This document shows positions 8,762 through 18,398 of a stretch of 64,000 bases of DNA, one piece after another; position 1 is the stretch's first letter; each line of letters opens with the position of its first letter. This DNA is from Labrys wisconsinensis (lineage in GTDB: Bacteria > Pseudomonadota > Alphaproteobacteria > Rhizobiales > Labraceae), in contig NZ_JAUSVX010000015.1 in NCBI RefSeq assembly GCF_030814995.1, forward strand, positions 62,001 through 126,000, read 5' to 3'. The translations under genes were made by a program, and so were the position numbers. The notes below the pieces were generated by a model that worked only from the letters and a program-made list of their open reading frames with translations, did not search any database and was not told the origin of the DNA.

Positions 8762-10278
8762 GCCGCCTCCCTCACGCCGCTCATCAGGAGGCCGATGCGG
8801 GCAACCGTCGCCTCGGAGGCGTCGAGCACGCCGGCGATTTTGCCCTCGTAGAGCACGGCGATGCGGTCGGAGAGCGTCAGCAGCTCCTCCAGGTCCTCGC
8901 TGATCACGACGAGGCCGCAGCCCCGCGCACGCAATGCCAGGAATTTTTCGTGGACGAAGCGCGTCGCGCCGATGTCGAGGCCCCGCGTCGGCTGCGCCGC
9001 CACCAGCACGGCCGGATCGAGCGCCAGCTCGCGCGCCAGCAGCGCCTTCTGCAGGTTGCCGCCGGAGAGCGCGCCGGCCCGCACCATCGGTCCCGGGCAG
9101 CGGATGTCGAAGGCGCGGATCTGCTCCTGCGCAAAGGCGAGGATGGCGCCGGGCTTGAGGAGACCGCCGCGGCTGAAGGCCGAGGTGCCGATGCGCGGCA
9201 GCACCAGGCTGTCGGCGAGCGGCAGGCTGGTCACCAGCCCGTCGGTCATCCGGTCCTCGGGGATGCGCCCGACGCGGCGGGCCATCATCGCGTTCGGGGT
9301 GAAGCGCTTGATGGTCTCGCCGCGCACCGTCACGCCGCCTTCGCTCGGCGTGATCATGCCGGCGATCACCCCGGCGAGCGCCGTCTGGCCGTTGCCGGAG
9401 ACGCCGGCGATGCCGACGATCTCGCCGGCGCGCACGGAAAGGCTCGCGCGCCGGAGCGGCATGCCGGCATGGCCCGCGGTCGAGATGCCGTCGAGGGCGA
9501 GGACGACGTCTCCCTTCGTCGCCGGCGGTCGGACGGGCGGCACGATCTCCTGGCCGCACATCAGCCGCGCCATCGCCGCCGCGCTGGTGTCGGCAGGGGC
9601 CTCGATCTCGCCGGCGACGCGGCCGTGGCGCAGCACCAGGCAGCGGTGGGTGAGCGCACGCACTTCGTTCAGCTTGTGCGAGATGAAGATGATGCCGAGC
9701 CCCTGCGCCGCCATGGCCCGCAGCGCGGCGAACAGGCCGTCGACCTCGGCCGGGGTCAGCACCGCCGTCGGCTCGTCGAGGATCAGGATGCGCGCGCCCC
9801 GGAGCAGCGCCTTGACGATCTCCAGGCGCTGCTGCTCGCCGATCACGAGCGTCGAGACCGGCCGGTCCGGGTCGAGGGCGAGGCTGAACTGCCGCTCGAT
9901 GCGGGCAAGGCCGTCCAGTCCGCCGGTCCGGTCGAGCCGCCCGCCACGGCCGGGCAGGCCGACCAGCAGGTTGTCGAGCACGCTGAGGCGCGGCGCCAGG
10001 TGGAAATGCTGGTGCACCATGCCGATGCCGGCCGCCAGCGCGTCCGCCGAGCGGGCAATGGTCAGCGGCCGGCCCTCGACGGCGATGGTGCCGGCATCGG
10101 CGCGGTAGGCGCCGAACAGGATGTTCATCAGCGTCGTCTTGCCGGCGCCGTTCTCGCCGAGCAGGCCGAGGATCTCGCCGCGCCCCAGCGTCAGGTCGAC
10201 GTCGACATTGGCGGGAATGCCGGAGAAGCTCTTGCAGATGCCGCGCATCGCGACGAGCGGGGACGGGAAGGGCGGCAT
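8758..10278 (-). CDS. BMP-type ABC transporter ATP-binding protein (double domain)
   Basis: 506 residues with two nucleotide-binding domains. The first has Walker A LLGENGAGKTT, Q-loop HQHFHLAP and Walker B ILILDEPTAVL. The second has GVSGNGQTAL, signature LSGGNLQKALLAREL and VLVAAQPTRGLDIG, where the catalytic Glu of Walker B is replaced by Gln, common in this family's second site. I chose ATG 10278, which gives the usual family length; no good ribosome-binding site precedes it, so the start is uncertain by up to 45 codons. Energises nucleoside-type import. Confidence 0.9.
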   Translation of the reverse strand: MPPFPSPLVAMRGICKSFSGIPANVDVDLTLGRGEILGLLGENGAGKTTLMNILFGAYRADAGTIAVEGRPLTIARSADALAAGIGMVHQHFHLAPRLSVLDNLLVGLPGRGGRLDRTGGLDGLARIERQFSLALDPDRPVSTLVIGEQQRLEIVKALLRGARILILDEPTAVLTPAEVDGLFAALRAMAAQGLGIIFISHKLNEVRALTHRCLVLRHGRVAGEIEAPADTSAAAMARLMCGQEIVPPVRPPATKGDVVLALDGISTAGHAGMPLRRASLSVRAGEIVGIAGVSGNGQTALAGVIAGMITPSEGGVTVRGETIKRFTPNAMMARRVGRIPEDRMTDGLVTSLPLADSLVLPRIGTSAFSRGGLLKPGAILAFAQEQIRAFDIRCPGPMVRAGALSGGNLQKALLARELALDPAVLVAAQPTRGLDIGATRFVHEKFLALRARGCGLVVISEDLEELLTLSDRIAVLYEGKIAGVLDASEATVARIGLLMSGVREAA

Positions 10279-10311
10279 GGAGAGGAACGCTCGTGAGCTT
10301 TCAGGCGGCCA

Positions 10312-10335
10312 CCGGCCGTGCAGACCGACGGCCGG
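10312..10335. other. Perfect GC-rich hairpin between binding protein and ATPase genes
   Basis: CCGGCCGT pairs perfectly with ACGGCCGG across an eight-base loop, in the 131-base gap between the BMP binding-protein gene and its ATPase. No T-run follows, so it is more likely a processing or stability element that keeps the binding-protein message in excess than a terminator. Confidence 0.4.
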
Positions 10336-10409
10336 GCATGACTGCGGTTGCTGCAGCCGACGGTGCGCAGGCGCCGGGATCGCGGCTGCGGCAACCCGTC
10401 GGGCGTCGG

Positions 10410-11432
10410 TCAATCCGAGACCGGCGTCGCCTCGTCGACGTCGACCCGGAAATTGCCGTCGAGGATCTCCGCCTTGCGCTTCTCGACGAGGTCCTTCACC
10501 TCGGCCGGCAGCTTGCTCTCGAAGGCGCCGTAGGGCGCGAGGTAGGAGCCGCCCTTGCCCATGCGCGAGAAGTCGCCGTAGTCCTGCGCCGTGAACACGC
10601 CGGCCTTCACCAGCTTGATCGCCTGGGCGACGGTCGGGTACATGTCCCAGACCGGGCCGGTGATCACGGTGTCGGGGGCCAGGCTCGACTGGTCGGACAT
10701 GTTGGAGATGGCGAGGATCTTCTTGTCCGCCGCCGCCTCGATCACGCCGAAGCGCTCGGCATAGATCACGTCGACGCCGGCATCGATCTGCGCGATCGCC
10801 GCCTCCTTGGCCTTGGGCGGGTCGAAGAAGGAACCGATGAAGGTCACCTTCTTCTTGACGGCCGGATTAGCCTCCTTGGCGCCGGCGAAGAAGGCGTTGA
10901 CCAGCCGGTTGACCTCGGGAATGCCCATCGCCGCCACCGCGCCGACCGTGCCGGACTTCGACATCTTGCCGGCGATCAGGCCCGAGAGATAGGCCGGCTC
11001 GTGGATCCAGTTGTCGAACACGCCGAAATTCGGCTCGGCCGGCCCGGCGCCGGAGCCGAACAGGAAGGCGACGTTCGGAAACTCCTTGGCAGTGCGGCGC
11101 GACTCACGCTCGGCGGCGAAGGCGTCGCCCAGCACCAGCTGCATGCCGCCGGTGGCATATTCGCGCATGACGCGGCCGAAATCGGCGGCCTGCACCTTCT
11201 CCGACCATTTGTACTCGATGCCGAGCTCCTTCTCCGCCTTCTGCAGGGCGACGTGGATCTGGTGGTCCCACGGCTCCTCGATCGGCGTGGCGAAGATCGC
11301 GGCGACCTTGAGCTTGGCGTCCTCGGCGCGGGCGCGGATCGGCGGGGCCGCGGCGATGAGCCCCAGGCCGCCGGCCACGATCACGCGTCGGCGCGTCCAC
11401 CCCGCGCCATGGTCCCCATTGCCCCTCGTCAT
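10410..11432 (-). CDS. BMP family ABC transporter substrate-binding protein
   Basis: 340-residue periplasmic binding protein of the Bmp/PnrA (Med) family. The N-terminus has a twin-arginine type signal (TRRRVIVAGGLGLIAA, residues 13-28), so it may be exported folded. Mature domain features include KVAAIFATPIEEPWDHQIH and SGAGPAEPNFGVFDNWIHEPAYLSG. Family members bind purine nucleosides, thiamine or other ligands. First gene of the operon with ATPase and two permeases. No nucleoside-catabolic enzyme lies beside it, so the ligand is open. Confidence 0.93.
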   Translation of the reverse strand: MTRGNGDHGAGWTRRRVIVAGGLGLIAAAPPIRARAEDAKLKVAAIFATPIEEPWDHQIHVALQKAEKELGIEYKWSEKVQAADFGRVMREYATGGMQLVLGDAFAAERESRRTAKEFPNVAFLFGSGAGPAEPNFGVFDNWIHEPAYLSGLIAGKMSKSGTVGAVAAMGIPEVNRLVNAFFAGAKEANPAVKKKVTFIGSFFDPPKAKEAAIAQIDAGVDVIYAERFGVIEAAADKKILAISNMSDQSSLAPDTVITGPVWDMYPTVAQAIKLVKAGVFTAQDYGDFSRMGKGGSYLAPYGAFESKLPAEVKDLVEKRKAEILDGNFRVDVDEATPVSD

Positions 11433-11868
11433 GGTCTTGCCCCTCTGTTCGCAGCTGGATGTGCCGGAGGTTCTGCGGCCGCTGGCGCGCCTCCAATCCG
11501 CCCAGTGTGGCGGCCGCCTCCTGTCTTGTCCAGATGGTCAAATGAGGAGGGCGGCGTGGCGCGGCTGGGATAAGGACGTCGCGGCGGTCGCAGGGGCGTC
11601 ATCTCTGGAGCCGGCCGTCGTCATGCCGAACAAAAGGTCAACCGCCTCCGGGATGTTGCGCCGCCATCGCCAGTCGTATCCGCGACCCGCACCGGTGCGG
11701 CTTCTCCGGTCGCGGCGTTGTTGCGGCGATGACGCGGTGCCGGTGGAATCGTCGGCCGATCCCGGGGAAAAGCGCCTGCATCCACGAAAAGGACTCACTC
11801 CGCCGCGATGGATTGGCGCAACAAGGGGCGGGCGCTGAGGGACAAGGCACTATCTGATCGGCACGCGC
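11433..11868. other. Gene-free stretch between BMP operon and PBP1A
   Basis: 436 bases between two divergent genes. It must carry promoters for both. I found no convincing -35/-10 pair, operator or RNA; short open frames on the minus strand here (for example 11538-11798) have the arginine-rich composition of chance frames in GC-rich DNA. Confidence 0.6.
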
Positions 11869-14313
11869 ATGCTTCGACTCTGGGTCCGTCTTCTCGCCTT
11901 CCTCTTCGCCGTGATCTCCATGGTGGCGCTGTCCGCCGCCGCCGTCCTCGGCTCGGTGCTGGCCGACTTCGACCGCGAGCTGCCCGACTATGGCGGGCTG
12001 AAGAGCTACGAGCCGCCCGTCATGACGCGCGTGCACGCCGCCGACGGCTCGATCCTGGCCGAATATGCCCATCAGCGCCGCCTGTTCCTGCCGATCCAGG
12101 TGGTTCCCAAGCTGGTGATCGGCGCCTTCCTGTCGGCGGAGGACAAGAACTTCTATTCCCACCCCGGCGTCGATCCCGCCGGCATGCTGCGGGCCGTGTT
12201 CATCAACCTGCGCAACCGCGGCTCGGGGCGCCGGCCCGAGGGCGCCTCGACCATCACCCAGCAGGTCGCCAAGAACTTCTTCCTCACCAACACGGTCTCC
12301 TACCGGCGCAAGCTGGAGGAGGCGCTGCTCGCCTTCCGCCTGGAGGAGGCCTATTCGAAAGACAAGATCCTCGAGCTCTACCTCAACCAGATCTATCTCG
12401 GTTCCGGCAGCTACGGCATCGCCGCCGCCTCGCTGGACTATTTCGGCAAGCCGGTGAGCGAATTGTCGGTGGCGGAGGCCGCCTATCTCGCGGCCCTGCC
12501 CAAGGCGCCGAACAACTACAACCCGGTGCACGACCACGACGCCGCCATTGCCCGGCGCGACTGGGTGATCGGGCAGATGGCCGAGAACGGCTACATCACC
12601 GCGGCCGAGGCCCGGGCGGCCCAGGACACGCCGCTGACCGCCTCGGCCCACCACCAGGATCCGGCCGGCGTCGCCCAGGCCGACTATTTCGCCGAGGAAG
12701 TGCGCCGGCAACTGCTCGACCGCTACGGCGAGGACCGTCTCTACGAGGGCGGGCTGTCGGTGCGCACCACGCTCGATCCGCGGCTGCAGCACGAGGCGCG
12801 CACCGCCCTGGTCGACGGGCTGGTACGCTGGGACCAGCGCGAGGGCTATCGCGGCCCGGTCGCCAACCTGCCGCTCGGTGACGACTGGGCCGCCGCCCTG
12901 GCCGCACAGAAAGGGCTCGACGACATCGCGCCCTGGCGCCTCGCCATCGTGCTGGACGCGGGGGCGGACCACGCCCGCATCGGCCTGAAGCCGCAGGCCC
13001 CGACCTCCGGCCCGAGCACCGAGCCCGAGACAGGCACGCTCGACCTCGCGGGCGTCGCCTGGGCCCATTGGGCGAGCGGGCCGCTGCGCGGGCGGCGCAT
13101 CACCCGTGTCAGCGACGTGGTCAAGACCGGCGACGTCGTCTATGTCGAGCCGACGAAGGGGGGCACCTATGCCCTGCGTCAGGTTCCGGAGATTTCCGGC
13201 GCGTTGGTGGCCATGGATCCCTTCACCGGCCGGGTCCTGGCCATGGTCGGCGGCTTCTCCTTCGACCAGAGCAACTTCAACCGCGCCACCCAGGCCTATC
13301 GCCAGCCCGGCTCCTCCTTCAAGCCGTTCATCTATGCGGCGGCGCTCGACAACGGCTACACGCCCTCGACCCTGGTGCTCGACGCGCCGATCGAGATCGA
13401 TCCCGGCGGCGGCCAGCCGCTCTGGCGCCCCGTCAACGACGGCGGCAAGTATTACGGTCCCCGCACCCTGCGCTTCGGCCTGGAATGGTCCCGCAACGTC
13501 ATGACCGTGCGCCTGGCCGAGGACATGGGCATGCCGCTGATCGCCGACTATGCCAGGCGCTTCGGCATCTATGACGACATGCCGCCCTATATCGCCATGT
13601 CGCTGGGCTCGGGCGAGACGACGCTGATGCGCATGGCCACGGCCTATGCCATGCTCGCCAATGGCGGCCGGCAGCTGAGCCCCACCCTGATCGACCGCAT
13701 TCAGGACCGCTGGGGCGAGACGATCTACCGCCACGACCAGCGGATCTGCCAGGGATGCGACGCCGCGGCCTGGCAGGGCCAGGACGAGCCCCGCCTGATC
13801 GACGATCGCCAGCAGGTGCTCGATCCGCTCACGGCCTACCAGATCACCTCGATGCTGGAGGGCGTGGTGCAGCGCGGCACCGCCACCGTGCTCAAGGCGC
13901 TCGACCGGCCGATCGCCGGCAAGACCGGCACCACCAACGAGTCCAAGGACGTCTGGTTCATCGGCTATACCCCGCACCTCGTCGCTGGCGTCTATATCGG
14001 CTACGACACGCCGCGCGCGCTGGGCTACGGCGCGACCGGCGGCCATGTGTCGGCGCCGATCGTCGGGGAGTTTCTGCGCGCGGCCCTGGCCGGCAAGCCG
14101 GCCGAGCCCTTCCCGATCCCGCCCGGCATCAAGCTGATTCCGGTGGATGGCGCCACCGGCCTGCGCACCGCCGACGCCGGCGGCGGCTCGATCCTCGAGG
14201 CCTTCAAGGTCGGCACCGCGCCGCCGGAGACCTACAGCGTCATCGGCAGCGGCGGTGCCGAAGGCCAGTCGGAGGAGCGGCCGGTGGTGATGGGGACGGG
14301 CAGCCTCTATTGA
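11869..14313 (+). CDS. mrcA: Penicillin-binding protein 1A (bifunctional glycosyltransferase/transpeptidase)
   Basis: 814 residues; polymerises and cross-links peptidoglycan at the outer face of the inner membrane. One N-terminal membrane anchor (residues 5-29). The GT51 domain follows, with catalytic Glu in SAEDKNFYSHPGVD (about 91), EGASTITQQVAKN and NQIYLGSGSYGIAAAS. The transpeptidase has SSFKPF (Ser about 481), SRN (about 541) and KTGTT (about 685). An intervening OB-like segment is present, as usual for PBP1A. Complete and apparently functional. Transcribed alone; no competence or pilus genes nearby. Confidence 0.97.
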   Translation: MLRLWVRLLAFLFAVISMVALSAAAVLGSVLADFDRELPDYGGLKSYEPPVMTRVHAADGSILAEYAHQRRLFLPIQVVPKLVIGAFLSAEDKNFYSHPGVDPAGMLRAVFINLRNRGSGRRPEGASTITQQVAKNFFLTNTVSYRRKLEEALLAFRLEEAYSKDKILELYLNQIYLGSGSYGIAAASLDYFGKPVSELSVAEAAYLAALPKAPNNYNPVHDHDAAIARRDWVIGQMAENGYITAAEARAAQDTPLTASAHHQDPAGVAQADYFAEEVRRQLLDRYGEDRLYEGGLSVRTTLDPRLQHEARTALVDGLVRWDQREGYRGPVANLPLGDDWAAALAAQKGLDDIAPWRLAIVLDAGADHARIGLKPQAPTSGPSTEPETGTLDLAGVAWAHWASGPLRGRRITRVSDVVKTGDVVYVEPTKGGTYALRQVPEISGALVAMDPFTGRVLAMVGGFSFDQSNFNRATQAYRQPGSSFKPFIYAAALDNGYTPSTLVLDAPIEIDPGGGQPLWRPVNDGGKYYGPRTLRFGLEWSRNVMTVRLAEDMGMPLIADYARRFGIYDDMPPYIAMSLGSGETTLMRMATAYAMLANGGRQLSPTLIDRIQDRWGETIYRHDQRICQGCDAAAWQGQDEPRLIDDRQQVLDPLTAYQITSMLEGVVQRGTATVLKALDRPIAGKTGTTNESKDVWFIGYTPHLVAGVYIGYDTPRALGYGATGGHVSAPIVGEFLRAALAGKPAEPFPIPPGIKLIPVDGATGLRTADAGGGSILEAFKVGTAPPETYSVIGSGGAEGQSEERPVVMGTGSLY

Positions 14314-14323
14314 GCGCCGCCTC

Positions 14324-14620
14324 TCAGACGCCGGGATGGTCCGGCCCGATCCAGCGCTGGGTCAGGCTCCAAAGGGCGCTGCCGAGCAGCGCCAGCACCA
14401 GCACCGAGGCGGCGGCGATGGCGATGAAGTGCATCGGCGCGCGCTCGGGGGTGATCCAATGCCAGTCGCTCGTCGCGCCATGGCCGATGGTCCGCACCAC
14501 GTAGACGTCGTCGTAGACGGCGATGTTGTAGAGGTTCCACAGGGCATAGCCGAACAGCAGCCACCCTGCGACCACGGTGAGGAACCAGCGCCAGGTGGTC
14601 CGACGGCTATCGGCTTGCAT
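14324..14620 (-). CDS. Small two-helix membrane protein
   Basis: 98 residues with hydrophobic helices at about 12-29 and 64-86, and a tryptophan/tyrosine-rich loop (LYNIAVYDDVYVVRTIGHG) between. Natural composition and two clear membrane segments argue that it is a real gene. Convergent with mrcA, eleven bases from its stop. Family and function not recognised. Confidence 0.65.
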   Translation of the reverse strand: MQADSRRTTWRWFLTVVAGWLLFGYALWNLYNIAVYDDVYVVRTIGHGATSDWHWITPERAPMHFIAIAAASVLVLALLGSALWSLTQRWIGPDHPGV

Positions 14621-14774
14621 CGCGGCACTCGATCTTGGTGTTCATCTCGTCCCCTGCGGGCGCCCGGTCGGGGCGCGGCGGCGATTTTTCCAACGAAACG
14701 GTTCCGGGATCAATGGGGGACCCCGAGGTGCAAGCAGATTCGGAAGAGCCTGCCTGGCGGACTGCCCATGCCGG

Positions 14775-15467
14775 TTAGCTCGTGCAGTCGATGACGCCGC
14801 ATTTGCGCACCGCCCCCACCATGCCCATGATGGCGTTCTGGCCGGGATAGCCGATGATCCCGGCATCGGAGATCACGAAGGACGGCGTGGCGTCGAAGCC
14901 GATCTGGTCGGCCAGGCCGATATGGGCGGCGATGTCCTTGTCCAGGGCGGGGGCGGCGGCCGCGGCCTCGATCGCAGGACGCGGCAGGCCCATGGCCGCG
15001 GCCAGGTCGAGCGCGCGCGCGCCCGTGGCGACGCCTTTCTGCAGGATCAGCTTCTTCTGGAACGCCTCGGCCGTCGCGCCGCCGTGCAGCCTGTGCACGG
15101 CGAGCTCGACCTTCGCCGCCTCCACGGAGAAGGGCGAGAGCACCGGGATGTTCACGAAGGAGAGGCGGATCCGGCCATCCTCGGCCGCGAGCGCCCGCAG
15201 TTCGGGAGCCGCGCGGCGGCAGGTCGGGCAATTGTAGTCGAAGAACTCGACCATGGTGACGGTGGCATCCGCGGCCGAGCCGGAGATCAGGCCGGGCAGG
15301 CCCTGGACCGCATTCATGAGATCGGCCGACAGGTGCAGGTTGGGCACCTGCCCGCCGTCGTCACCCCGGACGGTGTACCAGTAGTCCGCTCCCTGCGCTC
15401 TTGCGGGCCCGGTCAGCGCCAGCCCGGTGGCGCCGACGATGCCGGCCAGGAAGCTGCGTCTGTGCAT
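14775..15467 (-). CDS. DsbA family thiol-disulfide oxidoreductase
   Basis: 230 residues. The signal starts MHRRSFLAGIVGATGLAL, a twin-arginine-like export sequence. The thioredoxin fold carries VEFFDYNCPTCRRAAPEL, with the C-P-T-C redox pair, then an inserted helical domain, then the cis-proline loop FDATPSFVI. This is the DsbA/BdbD (Thioredoxin_4) type that forms or shuffles disulfides in periplasmic proteins. I chose ATG 15467, which places the arginines at the N-terminus. A C-terminal CGVIDC pair of cysteines is unusual and could form a second disulfide. Confidence 0.88.
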   Translation of the reverse strand: MHRRSFLAGIVGATGLALTGPARAQGADYWYTVRGDDGGQVPNLHLSADLMNAVQGLPGLISGSAADATVTMVEFFDYNCPTCRRAAPELRALAAEDGRIRLSFVNIPVLSPFSVEAAKVELAVHRLHGGATAEAFQKKLILQKGVATGARALDLAAAMGLPRPAIEAAAAAPALDKDIAAHIGLADQIGFDATPSFVISDAGIIGYPGQNAIMGMVGAVRKCGVIDCTS

Positions 15468-15659
15468 CGCTCTTCGTTCCCTGTGACAGGATGATGCTTC
15501 CGGTCTGGCGACCGGCGGCGCGGACAAGGCACGGCATTCTTGTCCGAAGCATGGCCGAGATGGGCAGTCGAGATGGACATGATAGAGGCCGGCACGATGC
15601 CGGCAAGCCGCCCTCGTTCACGGACTCCGGTCGGGCGAGCCTTGCGAGCAATCCGGGCA

Positions 15660-15690
15660 AACCCCGCCCCGTGCGGGCGGGGCGGGCTTC
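15660..15690 (-). terminator. Probable terminator after pstS
   Basis: CCCCGCCC and GGGCGGGG form a perfect eight-base stem with a five-base loop about 25 bases past the pstS stop; on the minus strand it is followed by TTTG. The T-run is short, so termination efficiency is uncertain. Confidence 0.55.
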
Positions 15691-15706
15691 GTGCCGGGCG
15701 CCGACG

Positions 15707-16798
15707 TCAGTGGATGGCTTCGATCTGATCGTGGCTCAGCACCCAGATATGGGCCGGCAGGGCGATGAAGTGGGCATCATCCAGGTATTTTTCATTGGTC
15801 TCGTCGGGGGCGATGGCCCACAGCAGGAATTTCCTGATCGCCTCGGCGGTCGCCGGGCTGGCCTGCCTGGTCGAGACAACGGCGTATTCGTAGTTGACGA
15901 GGGGATAGGCGTTGGCGCCAGGCGCGTTGACCAGGGTCAGGCGCTCGTCCGCCGGCGTCCTGGGCGTCAGCGAAGCGGCGGCCGCCGCGATCGTCTCGGG
16001 CGTCGGCAGGAGGAACTCCCCCGAATAGCTCTTCAGCATCGCGGTGCCGAGCCCGGCCTTGGCGATCTCGCCGTGGAGGCTGACGCCGAGATAGGTGATG
16101 GCATAGGGGGTCTGCTGCACCACCTGCAGCACGCCGAGATTGCCGTCCGCGCTCTTGGCGCCCGGCACCTCCGGCCAGGCGATCGACGTGTCGTAGCCCA
16201 GGCTGTCCTCCCACGACGGCGTGGAGAACGTCAGGTACTGGGTGAAGACGAAGGTATCGCCCGACCCGTCGGCCCGATGGACCGGAACGATGTCGTTGTG
16301 CGGCAGCGCCACGCCGGGGTTGAGGGCCGTGATCGCCTTGTCGTCCCATTGGCGGATGGTGCCGGCATAGATGGCCGCGAGCGTCGGGCCGTCCAGCTTC
16401 AGGTTTGCCGCATTGAGTCCGGGGAGGTTGTAGTTGACGGTCAGCGCCGAGATCGCCATCGGCACGTTGATGATCTCGGGTGTCCGCCTCTGCTGGCTGT
16501 CCGACATGTAGGCATCCGACGTGCCGATCTGCGCGGCGCCCGAGATCGCCTGCTCGAGGCCGACGGCCGATCCGGTGCCGTTGGTCGTGATATGCACGCC
16601 CTGATGGGTCCTGGCATATTCGGACGCCCAGACGGTGAACAGGGGATAGAGCAGGGTCGAGCCGGTCTCGACCAGGGTGAGATCTTCGGCCTGCGCTGGC
16701 ACCGACGGCCCCGCGGCGAGGCCGAGGACGAGCGCGGCGGCGAGGGCGCTGGCGCGCACGACCGGGCGCGGCGAGTTCTGGCGGTTGATCACGCGCAA
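15707..16798 (-). CDS. pstS: PstS-like phosphate-binding protein
   Basis: 363 residues with a signal peptide ending AQA (about 37). The mature protein begins LTLVETGSTLLYPLFTVWASEY and contains TTNGTGSAVGLEQAISGAAQIGTSDAYMS, the PstS phosphate-site pattern, and HRADGSGDTFVFTQYL, the second phosphate-contact loop. It binds orthophosphate in the periplasm. No pstC, pstA or pstB follows; instead it sits 112 bases downstream of a PHS-type MFS transporter, probably in one Pho-controlled transcript. It could feed another Pst system elsewhere or act with the MFS protein. Confidence 0.85.
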   Translation of the reverse strand: MRVINRQNSPRPVVRASALAAALVLGLAAGPSVPAQAEDLTLVETGSTLLYPLFTVWASEYARTHQGVHITTNGTGSAVGLEQAISGAAQIGTSDAYMSDSQQRRTPEIINVPMAISALTVNYNLPGLNAANLKLDGPTLAAIYAGTIRQWDDKAITALNPGVALPHNDIVPVHRADGSGDTFVFTQYLTFSTPSWEDSLGYDTSIAWPEVPGAKSADGNLGVLQVVQQTPYAITYLGVSLHGEIAKAGLGTAMLKSYSGEFLLPTPETIAAAAASLTPRTPADERLTLVNAPGANAYPLVNYEYAVVSTRQASPATAEAIRKFLLWAIAPDETNEKYLDDAHFIALPAHIWVLSHDQIEAIH

Positions 16799-16910
16799 TC
16801 TCCTCTTTGACGGCCGAGCGTCCTGCCCTCTCGCGCCGGGGACGGCAGCCGCGGTGTGCTTTTGTGTCGTTTGGATCCCGCCGTCGCGGCCCGCCGCCGC
16901 GCCCGGCCCG

Positions 16911-18398
16911 TCATCCCTCGAGCCGGTCGAGGTTCACGCCGGTTGTCTCGATCCGGAAGAGCCAGGTGACCGCCGCGCCCAGGATCGAGACCACGATCAG
17001 CCCGTAGAGCAGGGCCTGCGTGCCGATCGCCACGAGGAGGATCGGGAACAGGAAGGCGGTGGCGACGGCGCCGATCTTGGCGAAGGCCGCCGCAAAGCCC
17101 GCGCCCTTGCCGCGGATCGCCGTCGGAAAGACCTCGCCCGCCAGGAGATAGGTCTGGGCGTTCGGGCCCAGATTGGTCATGAAGTTGAACAGCATGAAGC
17201 CGGCGAAGATCAGAAGGGTCTGTGTCCCGCCGGTGAAGTTCGAGGACAGCGATGCCAGGAACAGGCCGACGGCGCAGCCGAAGAAGCCGAGGATCTGGAG
17301 CGCGATCCGGCCGACGACGTCGGCCAGCAGAACCGCGAAGATGATGCCGACGATCAGCAGGGTGGTGATCAGGGCGGCGCCCTTGGCGGCGGTGATGTCG
17401 TTGGCGATCAGGTCCGCGACGCTGCGGACATGGTCGGAATTGGCGCCGACCGCGGCGGCCAGGATCGTCGGCGTGAAGATGCCGATGCCATAGGTGCCGA
17501 GGTCCTGCAGGAACCATGGAACTGAAGCCAGGATCGTCGCGCGCCGGTTGGTCTTGTTGAACAGCGCCGCGAAGGTCTGCTTGGATTGATGACCCTCGAC
17601 GGCCTGGCCCTCGCGGGCCGCGAGCTTGATCTCGGCGGGATATTGCGGCTTGCGCACCAGCAGCCGTTTCACCGCCAGCTCGGCCTTGTCGACATGGCCC
17701 CGCGCCGACAGCCAGTTCGCGCTCTCGACGATATAGAAGCGCCCGATCGTCACGAGGACGGCCGGGATGATCGCCGACGCGAACATCCAGCGCCACGCGC
17801 CGATCTCGGGCAGGGTCGAGAGGACGAGATAGCCGATCGCCGTGCCGCCGAGGGCGCCGACGGCCTGGAACGCGAACGCGCCCAGCACCAGCTTGCCCCG
17901 GCTGGTGCTCGGGATGCTCTCGGAAATGATCATATGCGCCGTCGGATAGTCGCAGCCCAGCGAAAGGCCGATCCCGAACAGGCAGATCACCAGGAAATAG
18001 ACATTGGTGCAGAAGATGAGCGCCACGAGGAAGGCGACGAAGATCACCATCTCCGCGACGAACATCGGCTTGCGGCCGAAGCGGTCGGACATGCCCCCCA
18101 GGGCGACGGCGCCGACGAGGATGCCGAACAGGCTGGCAGCGGTGATGACGCCGTGCCACGCCGCGCCGATGTTGAACTCGCTCGACAGCAGGGGAAGGGC
18201 CACGCCGGTCATGAAGACGACGAAACCTTCGAAGAACTTGCCGGCGGCGGCGAGCGACCAGATCAGCCATTGCATGCCGGTCATCGGAGCCGCGAGAAGC
18301 CGGGTCCCGTCAGCCCACATCGGCAATTCGTCGATGTGATCCTGCACCGATTTTGATCGAGACGGGCTGTTCAAGGGGTACGCAGTGGTTTCGACCAT
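16911..18398 (-). CDS. MFS transporter of the phosphate:H+ symporter (PHS) type
   Basis: 495 residues, 12 membrane helices. MFS motif A is GGMSDRFGRKPMF after helix two. The helix-four region GIGLSLGCDYPTAHMIISE closely follows the PHS-family signature G-x-G-x-G-G-D-Y-P-x-x-x-x-x-x-S-E, with Cys in place of the last Gly. A large cytoplasmic loop lies between helices six and seven. I chose ATG 18398 because AAGGAA precedes it; a longer frame to 18500 lacks this. A PHO box lies 149 bases upstream and pstS follows, so inorganic phosphate is the likely substrate; aromatic-acid or sugar transport is the alternative. Confidence 0.85.
   Translation of the reverse strand: MVETTAYPLNSPSRSKSVQDHIDELPMWADGTRLLAAPMTGMQWLIWSLAAAGKFFEGFVVFMTGVALPLLSSEFNIGAAWHGVITAASLFGILVGAVALGGMSDRFGRKPMFVAEMVIFVAFLVALIFCTNVYFLVICLFGIGLSLGCDYPTAHMIISESIPSTSRGKLVLGAFAFQAVGALGGTAIGYLVLSTLPEIGAWRWMFASAIIPAVLVTIGRFYIVESANWLSARGHVDKAELAVKRLLVRKPQYPAEIKLAAREGQAVEGHQSKQTFAALFNKTNRRATILASVPWFLQDLGTYGIGIFTPTILAAAVGANSDHVRSVADLIANDITAAKGAALITTLLIVGIIFAVLLADVVGRIALQILGFFGCAVGLFLASLSSNFTGGTQTLLIFAGFMLFNFMTNLGPNAQTYLLAGEVFPTAIRGKGAGFAAAFAKIGAVATAFLFPILLVAIGTQALLYGLIVVSILGAAVTWLFRIETTGVNLDRLEG

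Noticed and set aside
11638-14046. An 802-codon open frame opposite mrcA
   Set aside because: Antisense to a clear PBP1A; no domain, odd composition.
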